Made by a program: the position numbers and the translations under genes
Part shown: positions 52,774 through 59,760 of the stretch, one piece after another
How positions within the stretch are numbered: position 1 is the first letter of the stretch
Layout of the letters: the number at the start of each line of letters is the position of its first letter
Source: Enterococcus hulanensis
GTDB lineage: Bacteria > Bacillota > Bacilli > Lactobacillales > Enterococcaceae
DNA: 64,000 bases
Direction of reading: 5' to 3'
NCBI RefSeq assembly: GCF_005405485.1
Contig: NZ_BJED01000018.1
Coordinates: 1 to 64,000, forward strand
The notes under the pieces: model-generated
Database searches by the model: none
What the model saw: only the letters and a program-made list of their open reading frames with translations
Told to the model about the DNA's origin: nothing

Positions 52774-54027
52774 ATGGATAAATTTATTGCTTTTATGGAA
52801 AAACACTTTATCCCGCATGCGTCAAAGATCGGTAACCAGCGTCATTTGATCGCAATTCGGGATGCCTTTACAGTAACTATGCCGTTGATGATTTTAGGGG
52901 CATTAGCGGTAATGATCAACAACTTGCCGATTCCAGCTTTCCAAAATTTTATGAACGGAATTTTCGGTGGTGACAAATGGACAGGGTTCGGAGGAGCAGT
53001 TTGGAACGGAACATTTGGTGTCCTTTCAGTATTTATCGCTTTCTTAGTAGCCTATAACCTAGCGCATCACTATGGTAAAGATCCAATCGGAACAGGTGTT
53101 GTTTCCGTTGCTTCTTTCTTCACATTAGGTGCAGCAACTAGCGGAATGAACTCATCAGGTTTGTTCGTAGCTTTGATCGTAGGTATCGTAGTTGCAGAAA
53201 TATTCACTCGTTTAGTTGGTAATGAAAAATTAATTGTTAAAATGCCAGATGGCGTACCGCCAGCAGTTGCGCGTTCATTCGCATCTTTATTCCCAGCAAT
53301 GATCACTGTTTCACTCTTTGGTTTGATCGCAGCGATTATCGCCGGATTTGGTGTTGAAGATATGTTCGCTGAATTCTATGCACTAGTTCAAGAACCATTT
53401 ATGGGATTAGCAAATTCTTACGGTTCAGCATTATTGATTGCCTTCATCACACCATTCCTGTGGTTCTTTGGATTACATGGTGCCAACATGATCGACCCAT
53501 TCATGCAAGCAATCAACGCACCAGCGATTGAAGCAAACAATGCGGCTCTTTCAGCTGGAAAAGCAGCTCCTTATATCGTTAACAAACCTTTCATTGATTC
53601 ATTTGTAAATATGGGTGGTACTGGTGTAACGATTGGTTTAATCATCGCCATCTATTTAGTAGGACGTAAAAACAAACCATTTATGGTCGTAAACAACTTG
53701 GCTGCAGCTCCTGGTATCTTCAACATCAATGAACCATTGATGTTCGGATTGCCATTGGTATTGAACCCAATTATGTTTATCCCATTCATCTTGACACCAA
53801 TGATTTGTGTTTCAACAGCGTACTTTGCAACGAGCGTTGGCTGGGTACCGGCAGCGACAGTTATGCCGCCATGGGTAACACCGCCAATCATCGGAGGATT
53901 CTTAGCAACTCAAAGCTTCTCGGGCGCAGTTTTAGCTGCTGTTAACGTAGTCATCTCAATCGCAATGTATGTACCATTCGTATCATTAGCGACTAGACAA
54001 GAATTGAAAAAAGTACAAGAGGCTTAA
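52774..54027 (+). CDS. PTS cellobiose-type IIC component
   Basis: 417 residues, about ten membrane segments. 'FIAFMEKHFIPHASKIGNQRHLIAIRDAF' at the start and the 'GLHGANMIDPFMQAI' and 'NINEPLMFGLPLVLNP' blocks are those of the lichenan/cellobiose IIC family, the last around the substrate-binding region. The ATG follows AGGGGG by 9 bp. It imports a beta-glucoside-type disaccharide or a related sugar and leaves it phosphorylated. Confidence 0.93.
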   Translation: MDKFIAFMEKHFIPHASKIGNQRHLIAIRDAFTVTMPLMILGALAVMINNLPIPAFQNFMNGIFGGDKWTGFGGAVWNGTFGVLSVFIAFLVAYNLAHHYGKDPIGTGVVSVASFFTLGAATSGMNSSGLFVALIVGIVVAEIFTRLVGNEKLIVKMPDGVPPAVARSFASLFPAMITVSLFGLIAAIIAGFGVEDMFAEFYALVQEPFMGLANSYGSALLIAFITPFLWFFGLHGANMIDPFMQAINAPAIEANNAALSAGKAAPYIVNKPFIDSFVNMGGTGVTIGLIIAIYLVGRKNKPFMVVNNLAAAPGIFNINEPLMFGLPLVLNPIMFIPFILTPMICVSTAYFATSVGWVPAATVMPPWVTPPIIGGFLATQSFSGAVLAAVNVVISIAMYVPFVSLATRQELKKVQEA

Positions 54028-54036
54028 ATAAACTAA

Positions 54037-54072
54037 AAGGGGGCTGAGACATTCCAATGTCCTAGCCCCCTT
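54037..54072 (+). other. Intercistronic hairpin between IIC and GH1 genes
   Basis: AAGGGGGCT-ga-GACAT pairs with ATGTC-ct-AGCCCCCTT around a 4-nt loop. No T run follows (AAATATTT), so it may stabilise the upstream PTS mRNA or lower expression of the last two genes rather than end the operon. Confidence 0.7.
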
Positions 54073-54106
54073 AAATATTTAATATGAATAGGGGATTAGA
54101 TTTACA

Positions 54107-55495
54107 ATGAAAACTTTTCCAAATAATTTCTGGTGGGGTGCAGCAACTTCTGGTCCACAAAGTGAAGGGCGCTTCAACAAAAAACACGCAAATGTCTTCG
54201 ACTATCATTTTGAGATCGAACCGGAGAAATTCCATAATCAGGTAGGACCAGATGTCGCATCAAACTTCTACAACAGCTACAAAGAAGATATCCATATGAT
54301 GCGCTCGATCGGCATGAACAGTTTACGGACGAGTATTCAATGGAGTCGTTTGATTGATGATTTGGAAACCAACACGGTCAATCAAGATGCGGTGGATTTT
54401 TATAATAATGTAATCGACACAATGCTGGCAGAAGGTATGACGCCGGTAATGAATCTGCACCATTTTGATTTACCTGTGGAATTGTATGACAAATACGGCG
54501 GCTGGGAATCGAAAAAGGTTGTGGAGCTATATGTTGGTTTTGCGGAAAAATGTTTTGAACTATTTGGCGATCGTGTAAAATTCTGGGCGACACACAATGA
54601 ACCAATGGTTGTAGTGGAAGGTGAATACTTATTCCAATTCCATTATCCGAATATTGTAAATGGAAAAAAAGCGGTTCAAGTTGCCTATAATTTGAACTTA
54701 GCTTCTGCTAAAGCAATCCAAGCTTTCCGTAAATTGAATATCGCAGATGCGCAAATCGGTACAATTCTAAATCTAACTCCAACGTATGCTGCTTCTGATG
54801 CGCCTGAAGATCAAGAAGCTGCTCGGATTGCGGAGCTTTGGAACAACAAAATGTTCCTAGAACCGGCAGTTTATGGACATTTTCCTGCTGAATTGGAAGA
54901 GTTATTAACGAAAGACAAAGTTTTATGGGAAACAAGCGACGAGGAAAAAGAAATCTTGAAGAACAACACGGTTGATTTCTTAGGAGTGAATTTCTATCAT
55001 CCAAATCGTGTGAAAGCACCAGATGTTGCCCCAAATTCCGTTGGTGAATGGATGCCGGATCGTTATTATGATGCTTATGATATGCCAGGCCGTCGTGTGA
55101 ATTTAGATCGCGGCTGGGAAATTTATCCTAAGGCACTTTATGATATTGCAGTTAACATCAAAGAAAACTACAAAAATATTCCATGGTACGTATCTGAAAA
55201 TGGTATGGGTGTCTCAAATGAAGAGCGCTTCAAAAATTCTGCTGGAATGATCGAAGACGATTATCGTATTGATTTTGTGCAGGAGCATTTGGATTGGCTT
55301 CATAAGGGAATCGAAGAAGGTTCAAATTGCTTTGGCTACCATATGTGGACACCAATTGATTGCTGGTCTTGGTTGAATTCGTATAAGAACCGGTATGGTT
55401 TTATTTCAAACAATATCCACACTCAAATCAAAACGATTAAAAAATCTGGTTATTGGTTCAAAGAAGTAACTGAAAGAAATGGCTTAGAAGGTTAG
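54107..55495 (+). CDS. Glycoside hydrolase family 1, probable 6-phospho-beta-glucosidase
   Basis: 462 residues. 'FWWGAATSGPQSEG' opens as in GH1; the acid/base Glu is in 'WATHNEPMV' (about 164-170) and the nucleophile Glu in 'WYVSENGMG' (about 360-368). 'SWLNSYKNRYGFI' replaces the usual 'S.....RYG' phosphate-binding region. It would split the phosphorylated disaccharide delivered by the PTS. Fifth gene of the operon, after an intercistronic hairpin. Confidence 0.92.
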   Translation: MKTFPNNFWWGAATSGPQSEGRFNKKHANVFDYHFEIEPEKFHNQVGPDVASNFYNSYKEDIHMMRSIGMNSLRTSIQWSRLIDDLETNTVNQDAVDFYNNVIDTMLAEGMTPVMNLHHFDLPVELYDKYGGWESKKVVELYVGFAEKCFELFGDRVKFWATHNEPMVVVEGEYLFQFHYPNIVNGKKAVQVAYNLNLASAKAIQAFRKLNIADAQIGTILNLTPTYAASDAPEDQEAARIAELWNNKMFLEPAVYGHFPAELEELLTKDKVLWETSDEEKEILKNNTVDFLGVNFYHPNRVKAPDVAPNSVGEWMPDRYYDAYDMPGRRVNLDRGWEIYPKALYDIAVNIKENYKNIPWYVSENGMGVSNEERFKNSAGMIEDDYRIDFVQEHLDWLHKGIEEGSNCFGYHMWTPIDCWSWLNSYKNRYGFISNNIHTQIKTIKKSGYWFKEVTERNGLEG

Positions 55496-55514
55496 TTCAG
55501 AAGGAGGAAAATCA

Positions 55515-56606
55515 GTGAAACGTGAATTAGGTATTTCGGTATATCCCGATCATAGTGATCCGCAGGCGGATCGTGATTACATCAAAAAGGCGGCAGAGCT
55601 TGGCTATACTAGAATTTTTATGAGTATGCTGGAGGTAACTGAGGGCAAAGAAAAGGTCGGCGAGAAATTTGGCAGTGTGATTCATTATGCAAAAGAGTTA
55701 GGCATGGAAACTGTGCTGGATATCGCGCCATCAATTTTTAACGACTTAGGAATTTCATATGATGATCTAAGCTTTTTTGCGGAGCTGGGTGCTGAGGGAA
55801 TTCGTTTGGATGAAGGGTTCGACGGGAACAAAGAAGCGATGTTGAGCTACAATCCTGAGGGGTTAGCTATTGAGTTGAATATGAGTAACAATGTTGCTTA
55901 CCTTGATAATATCTTGTCCTACGAAGCCAATGAACCATTCATTTATGGCTGTCACAATTTCTATCCGCAAGAAGGTTCGGCTTTGCCTTATGACTTCTTT
56001 ATTAGCTGTAGTGAACGCTTTAAAGGTCATGGAATCAAAACAGCGGCGTTTATTACAAGTCAAAGTGCTGAATACGGTCCGTGGGATGTGAATGATGGCT
56101 TGCCGACATTGGAAATGCACCGTCATTTGCCGATTGATTTACAGGCCCGCCATATGTTTGCGACGGGGTTGATTGATACGGTGATTATCGGAAATGCCTA
56201 TGCTTCTGATGAAGAATTAGCAAAAGTCGCGGCAGTTGATCGTTATAAATTAAGCTTAGGAATCGAGTTTGTGCCAGAAGCAACAGAAATCGAGCGGAAA
56301 ATCGTCGCTGATAAAAAACATTTTCGTCGTGGAGATATTACATCAACCGCAGTACGGTCAACGATGGTTCGGGTGAAATATGCGGATGTTGCAAATCCTG
56401 TTCATGACAATACCCAAGAATTCCAAGTTGGGGATGTTATCGTCGGCAATGATGATTTTGGCAAGTACAAAAATGAGCTGCAAGTTGTTTTAGAACCGCA
56501 TAGTGATTCGCGGAAAAATTTAGTTGGTAAAATTCCGCAAGAAGAACTGATTATGTTAGACTTTTTGAAACCTTGGACGAAATTTCAGTTTGTTCCTAAA
56601 AACTAA
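55515..56606 (+). CDS. MupG-like (DUF871) TIM-barrel protein
   Basis: 363 residues: an N-terminal TIM barrel ('ELGISVYPDHSDP', 'YTRIFMSMLEV', 'IRLDEGF', 'CHNFYPQEGS') and a C-terminal cyclophilin-like beta domain (from about 250, 'RRGDITSTAVRSTMVRVKYAD'). This is the DUF871 family, in which MupG is a 6-phospho-N-acetylmuramidase acting on MurNAc-6-P-GlcNAc. Its presence suggests the operon may handle peptidoglycan-derived or other phosphorylated disaccharides rather than plain cellobiose. The start is GTG, 7 bp after AAGGAGG. Confidence 0.88.
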   Translation: MKRELGISVYPDHSDPQADRDYIKKAAELGYTRIFMSMLEVTEGKEKVGEKFGSVIHYAKELGMETVLDIAPSIFNDLGISYDDLSFFAELGAEGIRLDEGFDGNKEAMLSYNPEGLAIELNMSNNVAYLDNILSYEANEPFIYGCHNFYPQEGSALPYDFFISCSERFKGHGIKTAAFITSQSAEYGPWDVNDGLPTLEMHRHLPIDLQARHMFATGLIDTVIIGNAYASDEELAKVAAVDRYKLSLGIEFVPEATEIERKIVADKKHFRRGDITSTAVRSTMVRVKYADVANPVHDNTQEFQVGDVIVGNDDFGKYKNELQVVLEPHSDSRKNLVGKIPQEELIMLDFLKPWTKFQFVPKN

Positions 56607-56642
56607 ATTTGAGACTGATGATAAAAAGATGAAGGTTCGTTA

Positions 56643-56671
56643 TTGACAAACCCTCAAAAGGCGTGTAAAGT
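56643..56671 (+). promoter_or_regulatory. Sigma-A promoter of the T-box leader
   Basis: TTGACA, a 17-bp spacer and TAAAGT preceded by TG. Transcription should start about 56678, just before Stem I of the T-box. Confidence 0.75.
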
Positions 56672-56699
56672 ATGACTCAACTTAATCAAACGACAATGA

Positions 56700-56938
56700 A
56701 AAGAAGAGTAGCAGTTCATTTGTTCTCAGAGAGTCTCTGGTTGGTGAGAAGAGACAACAATGATTTGTGAACCACATCTTTGAGTCGATCAGCTGAAATA
56801 AGTAGGCTGATCCGGGAGAGCCCGTTAGCGCAGAGGTCAGATTGACCAGTTGAGATCGTTCGTTGTGAGACGACGATGAAAAAAGGTGGAACCACGTAAT
56901 TACGTCCTTTAGCCCTAGCGGCTAAAGGACTTTTTTTT
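56700..56938 (+). promoter_or_regulatory. T-box riboswitch, histidine specifier
   Basis: Stem I contains the AGTA/GAA loop-E pieces; on the 3' side the order GAA-C-CAC-ATCTTTGAG puts the specifier at CAC (56773-56775), the His codon, with the same spacing as GAAAGGC in the known glyQS leader. Stem III follows (GATCGTTCG ... CGACGATG), then the T-box AAGGTGGAACCACG (56883-56896), and the terminator GTCCTTTAGCC / GGCTAAAGGAC plus T run (56904-56938). Uncharged tRNA-His would allow read-through into the transporter genes. Confidence 0.9.
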
Positions 56939-56968
56939 ATTTCACTGATTGGACACTGACCCGAAGAG

Positions 56969-57051
56969 GTTCCTTTTGCGAGAAAGGAACAAAGATGAGG
57001 TGGAACCACGTATATAACGTCCTCTGGTAGAAATACCAGAGGGCTTTTTTT
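56969..57051 (+). promoter_or_regulatory. Second T-box core without Stem I
   Basis: Directly after the first terminator comes a stem (GTTCCTTT / AAAGGAAC, Stem III-like), a second T-box GAGGTGGAACCACG (56997-57010) and a second terminator (CCTCTGGTA / TACCAGAGG, then TTTTTTT). There is no room for Stem I or a specifier between the two, so this half-element cannot read a codon by itself. Confidence 0.8.
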
Positions 57052-57100
57052 GCGAGTTACGCTTTTTGCAGTTTGTTTTGATGGGAGAATTGAGATTGGG
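57052..57100 (+). repeat. 49-bp direct repeat, unit 1
   Basis: The segment from GCGAGTTACGC to GAGATTGGG recurs at 57318-57366 with a single visible difference (GTTTG versus ATTTG-type change in the middle). Both units are followed, at different distances, by CTGTTTAGCGGAATCG. Confidence 0.8.
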
Positions 57101-57124
57101 CTTTTAAGAGAATCATGAATGGAG

Positions 57125-57203
57125 CTGTTTAGCGGAATCGTATGCGTACGAAAATGGAAATATTTTTCTCGTTTTTTAGAAAAATAATTTCCTTAGCATT
57201 AAG
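57125..57203 (+). repeat. Dispersed hairpin repeat, copy C
   Basis: TTAGCGGAATCGTATGCG, then a hairpin (ATTTTTCT cgtttttt AGAAAAAT) and a TTTCCTTAGCATTAAG end. It follows the same plan as copies A (327-395) and B (57237-57312), with different but still complementary arms. Its first 30 bp recur at 57369-57398 without the hairpin (truncated copy). Confidence 0.5.
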
Positions 57204-57236
57204 TTAGCTGTCAGTTCTACTTCCTGCTTCAGCAGG

Positions 57237-57312
57237 TTAGTAGAATGATATGCGTGGTGAGAATCAAATAAACTTTTTCGTTTTTTGAAAAAGTTTGCTC
57301 CTTAATACGAAA
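57237..57312 (+). repeat. Dispersed hairpin repeat, copy B
   Basis: TTAGTAGAATGATATGCG, GAGAATCAA, hairpin AAACTTTTTC gtttttt GAAAAAGTTT, then CTTAATACGAAA. It matches copy A at 327-395 block for block outside the hairpin. A small extra stem (CCTGC ttca GCAGG) lies just upstream. Confidence 0.6.
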
Positions 57313-57317
57313 TAGCA

Positions 57318-57366
57318 GCGAGTTACGCTTTTTGCAGTTTATTTTGATGGGAGAATTGAGATTGGG
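57318..57366 (+). repeat. 49-bp direct repeat, unit 2
   Basis: Second unit of the repeat at 57052-57100. The piece CTGTTTAGCGGAATCGTATG at 57369 follows it almost at once, whereas 24 bp intervene after unit 1, so a local duplication was followed by small rearrangement. Confidence 0.8.
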
Positions 57367-57500
57367 GTCTGTTTAGCGGAATCGTATGCGTACGAAAAAA
57401 GAGTACCTCATATGCCAAACTTATTTACCAAACGAACTAAGTCAAGATTAAGAACATTCGAAAGGCCGTACAACTTTCGATAACATGGAGGGATATTGGG

Positions 57501-58142
57501 ATGAATTATTTGATCGAAGTCATGCCGCAATTATTACAAGGGGCAACGACAACACTGAAATTATTTGCTTATACGATATTAGGCTCATTGCCGTTGGGAA
57601 TTTTACTCTCATTTGGTTTGTCGAGCCGCTTTAAACCACTGCAATGGATCTTGCGTTTTTACGTTTGGATCATGCGGGGCACGCCGCTGCTGCTGCAATT
57701 GATTTTTGTTTTTTACGGGCTGCCGCTAGTCGGAATCATTTTTGACCGCTTCGAAGCTGCACTTTTTGCCTTTGTTTTGAACTATGCAGCGTACTATGCT
57801 GAAATTTTCCGCGGAGGAATTCAATCGATTCCATTAGGACAATATGAAGCATCGAAAGTTATTGGATTGACGCCTGTTCAAACGATTACGCGAATCATTA
57901 TCCCGCAGGTTGTCAAAATCGTCTTGCCATCTGTTGGTAATGAAGTGATCAACTTGGTGAAGGATACATCGTTAGTATATATTCTTGGTCTATCCGATGT
58001 GATGCGGGCTGGTAAAATCGCGATGGAACGAGATACGACCTTACTGCCGTTATTCGGGGTAGCAATTATTTACTTGGCATTGACGGGGGTTACGTCAGTC
58101 ATCTTGAAACAATTAGAAAATCGTTTGAACTATTATCGTTAG
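57501..58142 (+). CDS. Amino-acid ABC transporter permease (histidine-type)
   Basis: 213 residues, five membrane segments. 'LLQGATTTLKLF' opens as in the HisM/GlnP family; 'MRGTPLLLQLIFVFYGLP' and 'YYAEIFRGGIQSIPLGQYEASKVIGLTPVQTI' contain the EAA loop that contacts the ATPase. It works with the next two genes to import an amino acid; the His T-box in the leader suggests histidine. The ribosome site is GGAGGG. Confidence 0.92.
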   Translation: MNYLIEVMPQLLQGATTTLKLFAYTILGSLPLGILLSFGLSSRFKPLQWILRFYVWIMRGTPLLLQLIFVFYGLPLVGIIFDRFEAALFAFVLNYAAYYAEIFRGGIQSIPLGQYEASKVIGLTPVQTITRIIIPQVVKIVLPSVGNEVINLVKDTSLVYILGLSDVMRAGKIAMERDTTLLPLFGVAIIYLALTGVTSVILKQLENRLNYYR

Positions 58143-58155
58143 GCAGGTGGAAAAA

Positions 58156-58791
58156 ATGATCGAATTAAAAAATGTAAACAAATCTTTTGGCAATAAAAAA
58201 GTGATTGATAATTTAGACTTGGTAATTCCTGATGGACAAATCTTAGCGATCGTCGGACCATCCGGCGGCGGGAAAACCACATTGTTAAGAACCTTAGCTG
58301 GCTTAGAGACGTCAGATAGCGGGACGTTTTTATTAGATGGAAAACCTTTTGATCCGACGTCTTCGAAACAACAGGAACAAGTCGTCGGTGTGGTTTTCCA
58401 AGATTTTCAATTATTTCCACATTTGAGCGTACTGGACAATATCACGATCGGTCCGCGTTTGGTCTTAAAGCAAGACAAAGAAACCTATACGAACAAGGCA
58501 AAGCATTTAGCCAGCCTGTTAGGTATCGAAGAACTGCTGGATAACTATCCATATCAATTATCTGGTGGACAAAAACAACGTCTGGCGATTGCTCGGGCGA
58601 TGGCGATGAATCCTAAGGTGTTGGCGTATGATGAACCTACGAGTGCTTTAGACCCCGCGTTACGTCAACAAGTTGCTAGTTTAATTTTAGAGTTGAAGGC
58701 CGATGGTGTAACTCAGATCGTCGTGACCCATGATTTAGTTTTCGCAGAAGAAATTGGTGATCAGTTATTGAAGGTTGAACCTATCAAATAA
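58156..58791 (+). CDS. Amino-acid ABC transporter ATP-binding protein
   Basis: 211 residues, shorter than most relatives (about 240). Walker A 'GPSGGGKTT', Q-loop 'VFQDFQLFPH', signature 'LSGGQKQRLAIARA', Walker B 'VLAYDEPTSALD' and switch 'VTHDLVFAEE' are intact. The C-terminus ends soon after the H-loop. The ATG follows AGGTGG by 6 bp; an in-frame GTG inside the ribosome site is rejected. Co-transcribed with the permease (13 bp gap). Confidence 0.93.
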   Translation: MIELKNVNKSFGNKKVIDNLDLVIPDGQILAIVGPSGGGKTTLLRTLAGLETSDSGTFLLDGKPFDPTSSKQQEQVVGVVFQDFQLFPHLSVLDNITIGPRLVLKQDKETYTNKAKHLASLLGIEELLDNYPYQLSGGQKQRLAIARAMAMNPKVLAYDEPTSALDPALRQQVASLILELKADGVTQIVVTHDLVFAEEIGDQLLKVEPIK

Positions 58792-58814
58792 AAAAGAATA
58801 CAGGAGGAGTAAGT

Positions 58815-59642
58815 ATGAAATTGAAAAAAATTATTTTGGGAATGGCAGCTTTTTTAACTTTGGTAACGTTAACTGCCTGCGGTAAGAAAGAGGCCAGCGG
58901 TGACGACAGTTGGAAAACAATTGAGGAAGATAAAAAAGTAACGATTGGTTTAGATGATACGTTTGTTCCGATGGGCTTTAAGGATAAAGATGGGAAAATC
59001 GTTGGTTTTGACGTAGATCTTGCGAAAGCAGTCTTTAAAGAATATGGTATCAAAGCAGATTTTCAGCCAATCGACTGGTCAATGAAAGAAAATGAATTGG
59101 AAAATGGTACGATCGATTTGATTTGGAATGGTTACACAGTCACAAAATCTCGTGAGAAAAAAGTACTGTTTACTGATCCTTATGCTCAAAACGAACAAAT
59201 TTTAGTCACTAAAAAGGACAGCGGGATTACGAGCTCTGAAGGTATGAAGGACAAAATTTTAGGTGCGCAGGAAGGTTCTTCCGGCTATGAAGCCTTCAAC
59301 AACGAAACAAAAACTTTGAAGGATATCGTGAAGGAAAACGATGCGACTTTATATGCCAGTTTTAATGAAGCGATGATTGATTTGGAAAATGGACGGATCG
59401 ATGGACTTTTAATCGATAAAGTTTATGCAGATTACTATTTGAAACAAGCAGGAAAATTAGATGCTTACAATATTTTTAGTGTCGGCTTTAAAAATGAAGA
59501 TTTTGCGGTCGGTGCCCGCAAAGGCGATAAAGAGCTAGTTAAGAAGATCAATAGTGCCTTCAAAGAGCTGCAAGACAACGGCAAGTACGCTGAAATCTCG
59601 AAGAAATGGTTCGGCGAAGAATTATCGTTGCCAAAAGAGTAA
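58815..59642 (+). CDS. Amino-acid ABC transporter substrate-binding lipoprotein
   Basis: 275 residues. A lipoprotein signal peptide ends at the lipobox LTAC (Cys22 or nearby), so the protein is anchored to the outer membrane face. The SBP_bac_3 fold shows 'KVTIGLDDTFVPMGFKDKDGKIVGFDVDLAKAV' and 'FTDPYAQNEQILVTKK'. It captures the amino acid for the permease. The ribosome site is GGAGGAG. A terminator follows. Confidence 0.94.
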   Translation: MKLKKIILGMAAFLTLVTLTACGKKEASGDDSWKTIEEDKKVTIGLDDTFVPMGFKDKDGKIVGFDVDLAKAVFKEYGIKADFQPIDWSMKENELENGTIDLIWNGYTVTKSREKKVLFTDPYAQNEQILVTKKDSGITSSEGMKDKILGAQEGSSGYEAFNNETKTLKDIVKENDATLYASFNEAMIDLENGRIDGLLIDKVYADYYLKQAGKLDAYNIFSVGFKNEDFAVGARKGDKELVKKINSAFKELQDNGKYAEISKKWFGEELSLPKE

Positions 59643-59693
59643 GCAGCAGTTTTTATCCCTAAAAAATTTAAACTTTATTTAACCAAAAAGAAA

Positions 59694-59729
59694 AGGCGAG
59701 CAAAACTTTTGTTCGCCTTCTTTTTTTTG
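59694..59729 (+). terminator. Terminator of the ABC transporter operon
   Basis: AAGGCGA-g-CAAAA pairs with TTTTG-t-TCGCCTT across a one-base loop region, then TTTTTTTT. A TATAAT (59731-59736) for ftsK follows directly. Confidence 0.88.
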
Positions 59730-59760
59730 TATAATGGTACAGAATGGAAAGAGGGATAGT

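Noticed and set aside
57052-57400. CRISPR array
   Set aside because: Only two units of each repeat, unequal spacing, and no cas genes in the window.
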